Source: DATFLS01 sp964413425 (GTDB taxonomy: Bacteria > Fidelibacterota > JAANXI01). From it: 64,000 nucleotides of DNA. The stretch is taken from the NCBI GenBank assembly GCA_964413425.1, contig CAYPST010000013.1:1-64000 (forward strand), in the 5' to 3' direction. The position numbers and the translations under genes are program-made. A model generated the notes under the pieces. The model was not told the origin of the DNA. It ran no database searches and saw only the letters and a list, made by a program, of their open reading frames with translations. Within the stretch, counting starts at the first letter, position 1; each line of letters opens with the position of its first letter. This document shows, in pieces, positions 16,984 to 25,232 of this stretch.

Positions 16984-18918
16984 TTGCAGGTGAATATAAG
17001 ATACTTCTTGAAGAAACTACGACTTACATTCATCATTCTCGTCGGGGTATCACTTCTGATTCCGCGGTTCAGCCATCCTGCTGAACAGGAACCCGAGCTG
17101 AAAGTACCAGCCGCAGTATTACGCGGGATTCCCTTTCAAGTGACTATCCAACAATTGCCCGATTCGGCAGCAGTGGTCGTGAGCGGCGAACATATCCGCA
17201 TCGCTGAGCAGGATTCGGTCAAAATCATCGCTTCCGGGAGTCAGGATATCGCCGAATTCCAGTTCACTCGATCAGGGAAGCAGCAGATTCGTTGGAAGGT
17301 GAATAACAAGACCTATCTTCAATCCGTACTCGTGCTGCCGGGATTTTTAAGTCTGATTCCCCCGTTATTAGCCATTGTTATGGCTCTGCTTACCAAGCAA
17401 ATAGTTATTTCCCTGTTCGTCGGAGTGTGGATCGGGATCATCTTCATCCAGGATTATGCCATATTTGACGCCCTGTTGAGCTTTTTCGACACGTATTTAG
17501 TTGAGGCAGTCACCGACTCCTCCCATGCTTCCATTATCCTTTTCACCATGGCATTCGGGGGCATGGTGGGGGTGCTGGCGAAAAATGGCGGGATGCAGGG
17601 CGTGGTGGATAAGATTTCCCAATATGCTTCAACCAATCGGAGTGCCCAGATATCTACGATGCTCATGGGCTTGCTTATCTTTTTTGATGATTACGCCAAT
17701 ACCCTGTTAGTCGGGAATACCATGCGGGTGCTCACGGATAAACTGCGGATATCCAGGGAAAAATTGTCTTACATCGTTGATTCCACGGCGGCGCCGATTA
17801 CTTCGATTGCGATTATCAGTACCTGGGTAGGTTTTGAGATGGGACTGATGCAGGAAGCCTTCACACAGGTCGGGTTGCAGGAAAACATTTACCTGGTCTT
17901 CATTCAGACCATTCCGTATCGGTTTTACAGTATTTTTGCAATCCTGTTCGTCTTTCTGGTTGCCTGGACCCAACGGGATTTCGGCATGATGCTCGCTGCA
18001 GAGAAACGGAGTCTTCACAAGGGTAAAGTGCTTCGTGATGATGCCAATCCCCTCGCAGACACCTCAGAACTATCCATCCCCGAGGACATACCGTATCGCT
18101 GGTATAATGCGATAATTCCCATTGTTGTGGTGATTGTGGTGATGCTCACCGGGTTGTATTTCAGCGGACTGCGCACGCTCCCGGAAGGGGTCTCGAGGAA
18201 ATTATGGACGGTCATCGGCAATTCGGATTCCTTTCAGGTTCTGATATGGGCCTCGTTTGCAGGATCGCTGGCGGCGATTATCCTGTCCCTGATTCAGCGG
18301 ATTCAGACGCTCACAGAATCCATTGAAGCCTGGCTTTCAGGGTTGAAATCCATGGTACTGGCTGTGGTGGTGCTGATATTGGCCTGGTCGCTGAGTCGGG
18401 TGGCAACGGAGATTCAAACGGCGGAGTATATTATTCAGGTGACCAGAGGAGTGTTGCATCCGGCGGTCATGCCCGTGTTAACGTTCCTGACCGCCGCAGT
18501 GGTGAGCTTCGCGACCGGTACTTCCTGGGGAACCATGGCTATTCTGATTCCGATTGTCATTCCGTTGACGGCACAGTTGCTGCTCAGTCAGGGATTTGAC
18601 ACGGCAATTAATGCCCAGAGTTTTCTGGCAACGTATGCAGCGGTCCTGTCAGGTGCCGTGTTCGGGGACCACTGTTCTCCTATCTCAGATACCACCATCC
18701 TCTCCAGCATGGCGTCCGGGGCGGATCATATTGATCATGTGCGCACGCAAATACCCTACGCAATCGTAGTGGGGGTTATCGCCATCCTTGCCGGATACCT
18801 GCCGGCGGGATTGCACTGGAACTGGTTCATTTTTGCCGCTATCGGGATCGGTCTGCTGATCGGATGGATTTATATTTTTGGCAAGTCGATCCGGGCCAGA
18901 GAGGAAATGGATCTCTGA
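16984..18918 (+). CDS. NhaC-family Na+/H+ antiporter with periplasmic N-terminal domain
   Basis: This is an integral membrane antiporter of the NhaC superfamily, probably exchanging sodium for protons. The core (about 115-640) has 11 or more hydrophobic helices and family motifs such as LLIFFDDYANTLLVG, VDSTAAPITSIAIISTW, FATGTSWGTMAILIP and SGAVFGDHCSPISDTTILSS. Ahead of it is a signal-like segment (about 10-32) and about 80 residues of beta-rich, Ig-like extracytoplasmic sequence, which is an addition to the usual NhaC. The start is uncertain: TTG 16984, GTG 16990 and TTG 17008 are all in frame and none has a good ribosome-binding site. Repeat copy 3 ends 61 bases upstream. The transported solute could also be an amino acid or organic acid. 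Confidence 0.85.
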   Translation: MQVNIRYFLKKLRLTFIILVGVSLLIPRFSHPAEQEPELKVPAAVLRGIPFQVTIQQLPDSAAVVVSGEHIRIAEQDSVKIIASGSQDIAEFQFTRSGKQQIRWKVNNKTYLQSVLVLPGFLSLIPPLLAIVMALLTKQIVISLFVGVWIGIIFIQDYAIFDALLSFFDTYLVEAVTDSSHASIILFTMAFGGMVGVLAKNGGMQGVVDKISQYASTNRSAQISTMLMGLLIFFDDYANTLLVGNTMRVLTDKLRISREKLSYIVDSTAAPITSIAIISTWVGFEMGLMQEAFTQVGLQENIYLVFIQTIPYRFYSIFAILFVFLVAWTQRDFGMMLAAEKRSLHKGKVLRDDANPLADTSELSIPEDIPYRWYNAIIPIVVVIVVMLTGLYFSGLRTLPEGVSRKLWTVIGNSDSFQVLIWASFAGSLAAIILSLIQRIQTLTESIEAWLSGLKSMVLAVVVLILAWSLSRVATEIQTAEYIIQVTRGVLHPAVMPVLTFLTAAVVSFATGTSWGTMAILIPIVIPLTAQLLLSQGFDTAINAQSFLATYAAVLSGAVFGDHCSPISDTTILSSMASGADHIDHVRTQIPYAIVVGVIAILAGYLPAGLHWNWFIFAAIGIGLLIGWIYIFGKSIRAREEMDL

Positions 18919-18994
18919 TGAGGGTATCGCTTGAAGCTCACGATAGAATTCCGTTCCGAATGTCAGACTAGCTCCCAGCCTTGTGATACTCGGA

Positions 18995-20239
18995 TCAGAT
19001 AGATGCGGGTGGAGGTGAGAGGAGTTCGCTTGTATCCATACGCAGCATCCTGACCTGTTCAATTTTTTTCTGGCTGGCCTTGGTAATGATAAACTTCAGT
19101 TTGCCGAAGCTGAATTCTTCCCCGGTGCCGGGAATTCGTCCGAGCCGGTCCTCCAGGAAGCCTCCCAGAGTCTCATACTCGCCGTCCGGAATCCCCAGAT
19201 GGAGCGATTCGTTGAGGTAATCGATCTCAGCCCGGGCACTCATAATGTATCCGTTCTCCGTTTTCTTGACGGTCACTTCCTCGAAATCGAACTCGTCTTC
19301 GAATTCTCCGAACAGCTCTTCAACAATATCTTCAATGGTGATAAGACCGGCAGTTCCACCGTACTCGTCAATAACGATGCCGATGCTATTTTTATTCTCC
19401 TGGAACTCCCGCAGCAATTCCCCGATATTTTTTGATTCGGGGACAAAGGTGGCCTGTCGAACAATTTCCTTGAGAGATTCATGGGGATCGAACATATCAT
19501 GTAAGAAGACCATTCCCACAATATGATCAATGGTTTCCTTATAGATGGGCAGTTTGGAATGCCCGGAGTCCAGAAAGACCTGTTTGGTTTCTTCCAGTGA
19601 TTTCGAAACTTCGACTGCTGAAATTTCAGTCCTGGGAGTCATCACCTCCCGCGCTGTTTGTTGCCCGAAGGAAAATAATTTGGAAATAAACTGTTTCTCA
19701 TGGGGTTCGATACCGTCTGTTGTTCCTGCTGCGCTGAAAAGAAGCCGCAACTCATTTTTTAAGAGTGCCTGCGTGGGCTCTTCCTCGGATTTGAACCAGT
19801 TTGTGAACAGACGGCTGTAGGTACTGCTGATTTTTATCAGGGGATAGAGCAGGTAGGAAAAAAAGGTTAAAATCGGGGTCACTCGCAATGTCATGCGATT
19901 GGCGCGTTCACGGAAAATTGTCTTCGGTAGAATATCACCAAATGTCAGCAGAATCAACGCCAGAAAGATTATGATAAAAAGGATGTGGTAGTGTTGAATC
20001 AAAACCAGCGTCGCGAAGGATGCCGCAATCATGGTGGACAAAATAGTCCCGGTAAGGGTGAGATGGAACACAGAAAGCGGCCGGGCAAGTAACCGGCTGG
20101 ACTCCTCAGCACCGGAGATCTTTTGCCGTTTCCACACCTCAATCTGCATGGGATTGGATGCGATATACGCCATCTCTGCCCCGGAGAAAAAAGCAGTGCA
20201 AATGAAACCAATCGCAGCTATGAATAGTTCGATGCTCAT
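18995..20239 (-). CDS. CorC/HlyC (CNNM-like) CBS-domain membrane protein
   Basis: This membrane protein belongs to the CNNM/CorB family, implicated in Mg2+ (or Co2+) transport or homeostasis. From the N-terminus it has a DUF21 membrane domain with three or four helices (about 1-150), a CBS pair (about 185-310, including EVMTPRTEISAVEV and IVIDEYGGTAGLITIEDIVEELFG) and a CorC/HlyC C-terminal domain (about 325-405). The ATG at 20239 is preferred, seven bases after GGAA; an adjacent ATG at 20242 is possible, and longer upstream extensions are rejected. The gene ends convergently with the NhaC-type antiporter and is divergent from murQ. The old name haemolysin is historical. Confidence 0.9.
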   Translation of the reverse strand: MSIELFIAAIGFICTAFFSGAEMAYIASNPMQIEVWKRQKISGAEESSRLLARPLSVFHLTLTGTILSTMIAASFATLVLIQHYHILFIIIFLALILLTFGDILPKTIFRERANRMTLRVTPILTFFSYLLYPLIKISSTYSRLFTNWFKSEEEPTQALLKNELRLLFSAAGTTDGIEPHEKQFISKLFSFGQQTAREVMTPRTEISAVEVSKSLEETKQVFLDSGHSKLPIYKETIDHIVGMVFLHDMFDPHESLKEIVRQATFVPESKNIGELLREFQENKNSIGIVIDEYGGTAGLITIEDIVEELFGEFEDEFDFEEVTVKKTENGYIMSARAEIDYLNESLHLGIPDGEYETLGGFLEDRLGRIPGTGEEFSFGKLKFIITKASQKKIEQVRMLRMDTSELLSPPPASI

Positions 20240-20443
20240 CATCTTGTTCCAGCGTATTGTATAATATAATCCCCGTATCCGAAAGTCAATACAATCAATG
20301 CTTTTGATTGGAAGATGACTGCAATTGTTCAAGATTATAATGCAAAAGCAGCATGGTTGCCGGCACCTTTTTGTTTGTATTTTTTTCCTGGCAAGTCTAA
20401 TTTGTCGGTCAATTGAGTATGGAACGAATTACTGTTAGAGATT

Positions 20444-21352
20444 ATGACTGAACACACGTCATTAATTACTGAGGAACAAAACGAACGTACCCGCAATATC
20501 GATTCCCTTTCTACCGAAGACATCCTCCGCCGCATTAATGAAGAAGATAAAACAGTTCCGTATGCGGTGGAGAAGACAATTCCGGAAATCACGCAAGCGG
20601 TGGAACTGGTGGTAGATGCGCTGCGCAGGGGAGGGGGTTTATATTATGTGGGAGCCGGCACCAGTGGTCGATTGGGCGTGCTGGATGCAGCAGAGTGTCC
20701 CCCGACATTTCGGACGGCCCCCGAACAAGTTCAGGGAATTATCGCCGGGGACAGAGAGGCTCTGGTCCGCAGTATTGAAGGCGCAGAAGACTATCCGGAG
20801 GATGGGGTGAAAGCCTTGCAGGAGCAGAATATTTCTGCAAAGGATGTGGTGTGCGGTATCGCAACCAGCGGACAAACCCCCTTCGTCCTGGGGGCCCTGG
20901 AATATGCCCGGTCCAGGAATATCCCGACCGTAGCAATTATTTGTAATCCTGTGGAAGCCGACGAAGTCCATGCGGATGTCTTAATTAATCCCGTTGTGGG
21001 ACCGGAGGTGATTACCGGTTCAACCCGGATGAAGGCCGGCACAGCCACCAAATTGACGCTGAATATGATCACCACCACCGCCATGATCCGGCTGGGAAAA
21101 GTGTACGGGAATCTGATGGTCGATCTCACGGCTGTCAATAAAAAACTGGTGGATCGTGCCCAGCGGATTGTCATGCAGGTCACCGGCGTCGACAGAGCAC
21201 ATGCTGCTGCCGTGCTGGAAAAAGCGCACTATAAGGTAAAAAATGCGATACTGATGAGTTTGAAAGATATTGAGTACTCCGAATCGGTTCGATTGCTCGA
21301 AAAGTCCGACGGGATCCTCCGCAAGGCCATTGCGGAGTCAGAACACGTATGA
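20444..21352 (+). CDS. murQ: N-acetylmuramic acid 6-phosphate etherase
   Basis: This enzyme removes the lactyl ether from MurNAc-6-phosphate to give GlcNAc-6-phosphate and lactate, the second step of peptidoglycan sugar recycling. It is a SIS-domain protein of 302 residues with the MurQ motifs GAGTSGRLGVLDAAECPPTF (about residue 66) and AGDREALVRSIEGAEDYPEDG. The catalytic glutamate is expected in the AAECPPTF segment. The stop overlaps the anmK start, so the two consecutive enzymes of one pathway are coupled. The ATG at 20444 has a weak ribosome-binding site. Confidence 0.95.
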   Translation: MTEHTSLITEEQNERTRNIDSLSTEDILRRINEEDKTVPYAVEKTIPEITQAVELVVDALRRGGGLYYVGAGTSGRLGVLDAAECPPTFRTAPEQVQGIIAGDREALVRSIEGAEDYPEDGVKALQEQNISAKDVVCGIATSGQTPFVLGALEYARSRNIPTVAIICNPVEADEVHADVLINPVVGPEVITGSTRMKAGTATKLTLNMITTTAMIRLGKVYGNLMVDLTAVNKKLVDRAQRIVMQVTGVDRAHAAAVLEKAHYKVKNAILMSLKDIEYSESVRLLEKSDGILRKAIAESEHV

Positions 21353-22503
21353 ATTCAATGACTGCCCGATGGAAGCAGCGCCCAATCCGCATCCTTGGAA
21401 TAATGTCAGGTACTTCCCTGGATGGTCTGGATATTGCCATGGTAGAGTGGGATTCGGATCATCTGGCAGATTTTAGCGTCTCAGATGTATATACCTTCCG
21501 CTATGATTCTGCACTGCAAAAGGCTATTGTGCAAAGCATCACCGGGACGACCAGAGATGTCTGTCAGATGAATTTTCAGTTAGGCAGGATCTGGGGAGGC
21601 TCTATTCAAACCTATCTGGCAGATCGAGACATCCGGGCACAGGAGGTCACCTGTATCGGATCACACGGGCAAACTATCTGGCATGAGTCCGGTGAGTCAA
21701 CCCTGCAGATTGGAGAACCTGCCGTGCTGACAGCAATAACCGGCATCCCTGTGATCAGTAACTTTCGCGAGCAGGATATAGCACACGGAGGGCTCGGGGC
21801 CCCATTGATTCCGTTTCTGGATTGGCTGTTGTACCGCAATCTGCCCGGCAATACGGTTGCGCTGAATATCGGAGGGATTGCCAACATCACATGCCTCACC
21901 GATACAATGGGGATCACAGATGTGGTTGGTTGGGATACCGGACCGGGAAATATGGTAATGAATACTCTGATGTCCCTCATTACTGCCGGTGAACAATCAT
22001 ACGATCAGAATGGCATGCTCGCACGCCAGGGGAATGCGAACGAAAAATTACTTGATGCCCTGATGAACGATGAATTTGTCACAAAAACTCCACCCAAGTC
22101 AACGGGCAGAGAATATTACTCGGAGGAATTCGTCAGGAACCGGTTTGACGTCTCTCCGGAGATGGATGAGGAGCAGCGGGCAGATGTGCTTTCCACTGCC
22201 TGTGAATGGACGGCACGGTCGATTGTGTACAACATTACTCGTTTCTGGAAGTCTCACCGGGAAATCACTCGGTTGATTGTCAGCGGAGGTGGAGCCTGCA
22301 ATACTTCTCTCATGGAGAGGCTTGCTTCTCACCTGCCAAATACAGATATTTTAACATGTGATGATTTTGGAGTTTCAATCGATGCCAAGGAGGCCATTGG
22401 GTTCGCAGTACTGGCAAATGCTTTTATCTCTGAGATACCAGCGAATTTACCAGGTGTGACCGGAGCGCGGAAATCTGTGGTATTAGGAAAACTCACAAGG
22501 TAA
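21349..22503 (+). CDS. anmK: Anhydro-N-acetylmuramic acid kinase
   Basis: This kinase phosphorylates and hydrolyses 1,6-anhydro-MurNAc, released by lytic transglycosylases, to MurNAc-6-phosphate, the substrate of MurQ. The ASKHA-type ATPase fold is marked by GIMSGTSLDGLDIA near the N-terminus (phosphate loop), VGWDTGPGNMVMN in the middle (catalytic aspartate in WDTGPGN) and VSGGGACNTSLME near the C-terminus. The length of 384 residues is normal. The ATG at 21349 shares an ATGA overlap with murQ; a second in-frame ATG at 21361 is an alternative. Confidence 0.95.
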   Translation: MNSMTARWKQRPIRILGIMSGTSLDGLDIAMVEWDSDHLADFSVSDVYTFRYDSALQKAIVQSITGTTRDVCQMNFQLGRIWGGSIQTYLADRDIRAQEVTCIGSHGQTIWHESGESTLQIGEPAVLTAITGIPVISNFREQDIAHGGLGAPLIPFLDWLLYRNLPGNTVALNIGGIANITCLTDTMGITDVVGWDTGPGNMVMNTLMSLITAGEQSYDQNGMLARQGNANEKLLDALMNDEFVTKTPPKSTGREYYSEEFVRNRFDVSPEMDEEQRADVLSTACEWTARSIVYNITRFWKSHREITRLIVSGGGACNTSLMERLASHLPNTDILTCDDFGVSIDAKEAIGFAVLANAFISEIPANLPGVTGARKSVVLGKLTR

Positions 22504-22519
22504 ACAACAGAGGATGATT

Positions 22520-23881
22520 ATGAATTCATATATTTTTCGCAAATATGATATCCGGGGAAAGGTAAGAGAAGATTTTACTGATGACGTTGTGGTGGCACTG
22601 GGCACAGGATTTGGCACCTGGAGCCGCCGACAGGGGGTGAGAACGATCGGTGTGAGCGGCGATATTCGGCATACCTCACCTCATCTGCAGAAGAAATTTG
22701 CCGAAGGTGTACTCCGTACAGGAGTAAATGTCATTGATACCGGCACGCTCCCCACACCGGCGAATTATTTCTCACTCTATCATTTGCCAATTGAGGGAGC
22801 CGTGCAGATCACCGGCAGCCATAATCCGCCGGAATACAACGGATTCAAGATGTCTTTGAAGAACGGCGCAGTGTACGGTGATCAGATTCAGGCGATCCGT
22901 CAGATTATAGAGAATGAAGAGTATGAGACCGGGTCGGGAGAGTTGTCAAAGCAGGCCATACTCGACGATTATATCGACATGGTCACAGAGAAAATCCATC
23001 TGCAGCGTCCTTTGAAGGCCGCCATGGATTGCGGGAATGCCTCTGCCGGACTGGCGGCCCCGGAAATTTTCCGGCGGCTGGGTGTCGATCTGACCGAATT
23101 GTATTGTGAAGTTGACGGCACCTTCCCGAACCATCATCCCGATCCCACCGTGTTGAAGAACGTCCAGGATCTGATACATACCGTGAAACAAGATGGATAC
23201 GAGGTCGGTATTGCCTATGACGGTGATGCGGATCGGGTCGGGGTGGTTGATGACACCGGAGAAATCGTCTGGGCGGATCGTCTGATGACGATTTTCCTGG
23301 ACGAAGTGATCCGGAATGAAGGTGATGAAGTGATATTTGATGTAAAGTGCTCCCAGGCACTGGAACAGACCATCAGGCAAAAAGGTGGCACCCCGGTCAT
23401 GTGGAAGACCGGACATTCGCTTATTAAGCAGAAAATGAAAGAAAGCGGGGCCCGGTTCGGAGGGGAAATGAGCGGGCATCTCTTCTTCGCTGACGAATAT
23501 TACGGGTACGATGACGCCATCTATGTCTCCGCAAGAATCCTTCAGACACTCAGTCGTCAGCAGAAGAAACTTTCCCAGCTCCTCGAGGCGCTTCCCCACT
23601 ACGAAAATACTCCCGAAATGCGGCTGGAGGCAGTGGACGATGCTGAAAAGTTTAAGATTGCCGAACAGGCGAAAGAGTATTTTTCAAAAGAGTATGAGTA
23701 CATCGATGTTGATGGCATTCGTATCAAGTTTGGTGATGGATGGGGATTGGTGCGCCCCTCGAATACTCAGCCGGTGATTGTGTGTCGGTTCGAAGCCAAA
23801 ACTCCGGAGAGATTAGAAGAAATCAAGACCCTGGTTCTCCGGAAGCTGCAGGAATTCGGTGATTTGACGTTAGAAGAATAG
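22520..23881 (+). CDS. Phosphomannomutase/phosphoglucomutase
   Basis: This alpha-D-phosphohexomutase interconverts hexose 1- and 6-phosphates through a phosphoserine. The active-site serine loop is TGSHNPPEYNGFKM (about residue 96). The metal loop is YDGDADRVGVVD (about 235) and the sugar-binding loop GGEMSGHLFF (about 314). The C-terminal phosphate-contacting segment is RPSNTQPVIVCRFEA. This order matches PMM/PGM (AlgC-like) more than GlmM. AGAGG directly before an ATG at 22514 makes the ATG at 22520 the better start, giving 453 residues. It follows anmK by 16 bases and would feed nucleotide-sugar and LPS synthesis. Confidence 0.92.
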   Translation: MNSYIFRKYDIRGKVREDFTDDVVVALGTGFGTWSRRQGVRTIGVSGDIRHTSPHLQKKFAEGVLRTGVNVIDTGTLPTPANYFSLYHLPIEGAVQITGSHNPPEYNGFKMSLKNGAVYGDQIQAIRQIIENEEYETGSGELSKQAILDDYIDMVTEKIHLQRPLKAAMDCGNASAGLAAPEIFRRLGVDLTELYCEVDGTFPNHHPDPTVLKNVQDLIHTVKQDGYEVGIAYDGDADRVGVVDDTGEIVWADRLMTIFLDEVIRNEGDEVIFDVKCSQALEQTIRQKGGTPVMWKTGHSLIKQKMKESGARFGGEMSGHLFFADEYYGYDDAIYVSARILQTLSRQQKKLSQLLEALPHYENTPEMRLEAVDDAEKFKIAEQAKEYFSKEYEYIDVDGIRIKFGDGWGLVRPSNTQPVIVCRFEAKTPERLEEIKTLVLRKLQEFGDLTLEE

Positions 23882-23931
23882 AACAGCACCGCCTGGATTC
23901 TCAAACAGTTAGCTCAGTGTGAAAAACCCAG

Positions 23932-23937
23932 TATAAT
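23932..23937 (+). promoter_or_regulatory. Possible -10 element before polyprenyl synthase gene
   Basis: A perfect TATAAT lies 37 bases before the polyprenyl synthase ATG in a 92-base gap. A matching -35 is poor (TTAGCT at 23909-23914, 17-base spacing). If real, it would drive the polyprenyl synthase-ptsH-ptsI-isomerase run. Confidence 0.3.
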
Positions 23938-23973
23938 CGACACAGTTAACACTTTTCCATTATAGTAAACTCA

Positions 23974-24966
23974 ATGAATGAATTGCACACTATTGATTCA
24001 GAGGCGCTCATTACAGAGTTGCGTCAAAAGGTGAACCGGCGACTCCTGCAAATCGCCAGATCCTATGAAGACCCCCAGTCGCTGTATCGCCCCATTGAGT
24101 ACGTTCTGAACGGCGGCGGGAAGCGGATTCGCCCTATTCTGACCTTGCTGGCAAATCATGCGTTTCACGGATCGGAGCAGGCGGCGTTGAACGCGGCAGT
24201 ATCACTGGAAATGCTGCATAATTTTACCCTGGTGCACGACGATATCATGGATGAGGATTATCAGCGCAGAGGACAACCCACGGTGCATACCAAATGGGAT
24301 GTGAGCACGGCTATCCTCTCAGGCGATAATCTGCTTGCACTGGCGTATAAAGTGCTCCTGATGGTTCGTTCCGACAACCTGCACCAGATTCTCGACATCT
24401 ATACGGACGGATTGATCGATATTTGCGAAGGTCAGGCATACGATAAAGAATTCGAGTCCCGTTCGGATGTCTCACTCAATGAGTATCTCGTCATGATCCG
24501 GAAGAAAACAGGACGGCTGATATCTCTGAGCTGTAAGATTGGAGGCTTAGTCGCCGAAGCGCCTGCTTCGGATTTGGAGGCCCTGGAACAATTCGGAGTC
24601 GCTCTGGGTAAGGCGTTCCAGGTGCAGGATGATTTGCTGGAATTAACGTCCACCATGGATGTGATGGGGAAAAGCCTGGGCAGTGACTTTTTCGCACAAA
24701 AGAAGACCTTTGTATTACTCAAAGCCCTGGAGCTGGCTGATGACGAGACACATCAGCTAATTCTGGACATCCTGGAGAACAGCGAAAGGAGCAACACGGA
24801 TTTCGAGCAGTTAAAATCGGTACTGTATACAACAGGGGTGATTGAGAAAACGCAGCAGTATGTGGAAGCAGAAATTCAGAAGGCGCATGATTCTCTGGCA
24901 CAATTGGATGCGGATATCTCCCATTTGCAGTATCTGACAAATCAATTGCTGACTCGAAAATCATGA
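23974..24966 (+). CDS. Polyprenyl diphosphate synthase
   Basis: This is a trans-isoprenyl diphosphate synthase (IspA/IspB class) that extends allylic diphosphates with IPP, for quinone side chains or similar lipids. The first aspartate-rich motif is in LVHDDIMDED (about residue 88) with GGGKRIRP before it. The second is in FQVQDDLLEL (about 215), where the usual DDxxD has glutamate in the last place. KSLGSDFFAQKKTFVLL follows. The length of 330 residues is typical. The stop overlaps ptsH. Chain length cannot be read off with confidence. The link to the PTS genes is positional only. Confidence 0.9.
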   Translation: MNELHTIDSEALITELRQKVNRRLLQIARSYEDPQSLYRPIEYVLNGGGKRIRPILTLLANHAFHGSEQAALNAAVSLEMLHNFTLVHDDIMDEDYQRRGQPTVHTKWDVSTAILSGDNLLALAYKVLLMVRSDNLHQILDIYTDGLIDICEGQAYDKEFESRSDVSLNEYLVMIRKKTGRLISLSCKIGGLVAEAPASDLEALEQFGVALGKAFQVQDDLLELTSTMDVMGKSLGSDFFAQKKTFVLLKALELADDETHQLILDILENSERSNTDFEQLKSVLYTTGVIEKTQQYVEAEIQKAHDSLAQLDADISHLQYLTNQLLTRKS

Positions 24967-25232
24967 AAAGCACGGGTGAGATGGTGATCAGTAATGAATT
25001 CGGACTTCATGCACGACCAGCAGCCGCACTGGTTTCACTGGCAAATAAGTTTCAATCTCAGATATTTTTGGTCAAAGATGATACGAAAGTCAATGCAAAA
25101 TCTATCTTAGGCGTGCTGGTACTCGCGGCGGAAAGCGGCAGTACCGTGATAATTGAAGCCCAGGGAGAGGATGCGGAAGAGGCAGTCACGGAAATTATTG
25201 AATTAGCGAATAATCGGTTTGGGACCGAATGA
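24963..25232 (+). CDS. ptsH: HPr phosphocarrier protein
   Basis: This small phosphocarrier takes phosphate from enzyme I on histidine and can be regulated by HprK on serine. The 89 residues carry the histidine site GLHARPAA (H16) and the serine site NAKSILGVLVLAA (S47). Both sites are intact, matching the hprK gene at 9950-10921. The start overlaps the polyprenyl synthase stop and the stop overlaps ptsI, so the three are coupled. No EII permease gene follows, which suggests regulation rather than sugar uptake. Confidence 0.95.
   Translation: MKSTGEMVISNEFGLHARPAAALVSLANKFQSQIFLVKDDTKVNAKSILGVLVLAAESGSTVIIEAQGEDAEEAVTEIIELANNRFGTE

Noticed and set aside
22946..23599. A 217-residue open frame on the minus strand inside the phosphohexomutase gene
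   Set aside because: It is antisense to conserved metal and phosphoserine motifs, with no ribosome-binding site or recognised motif.
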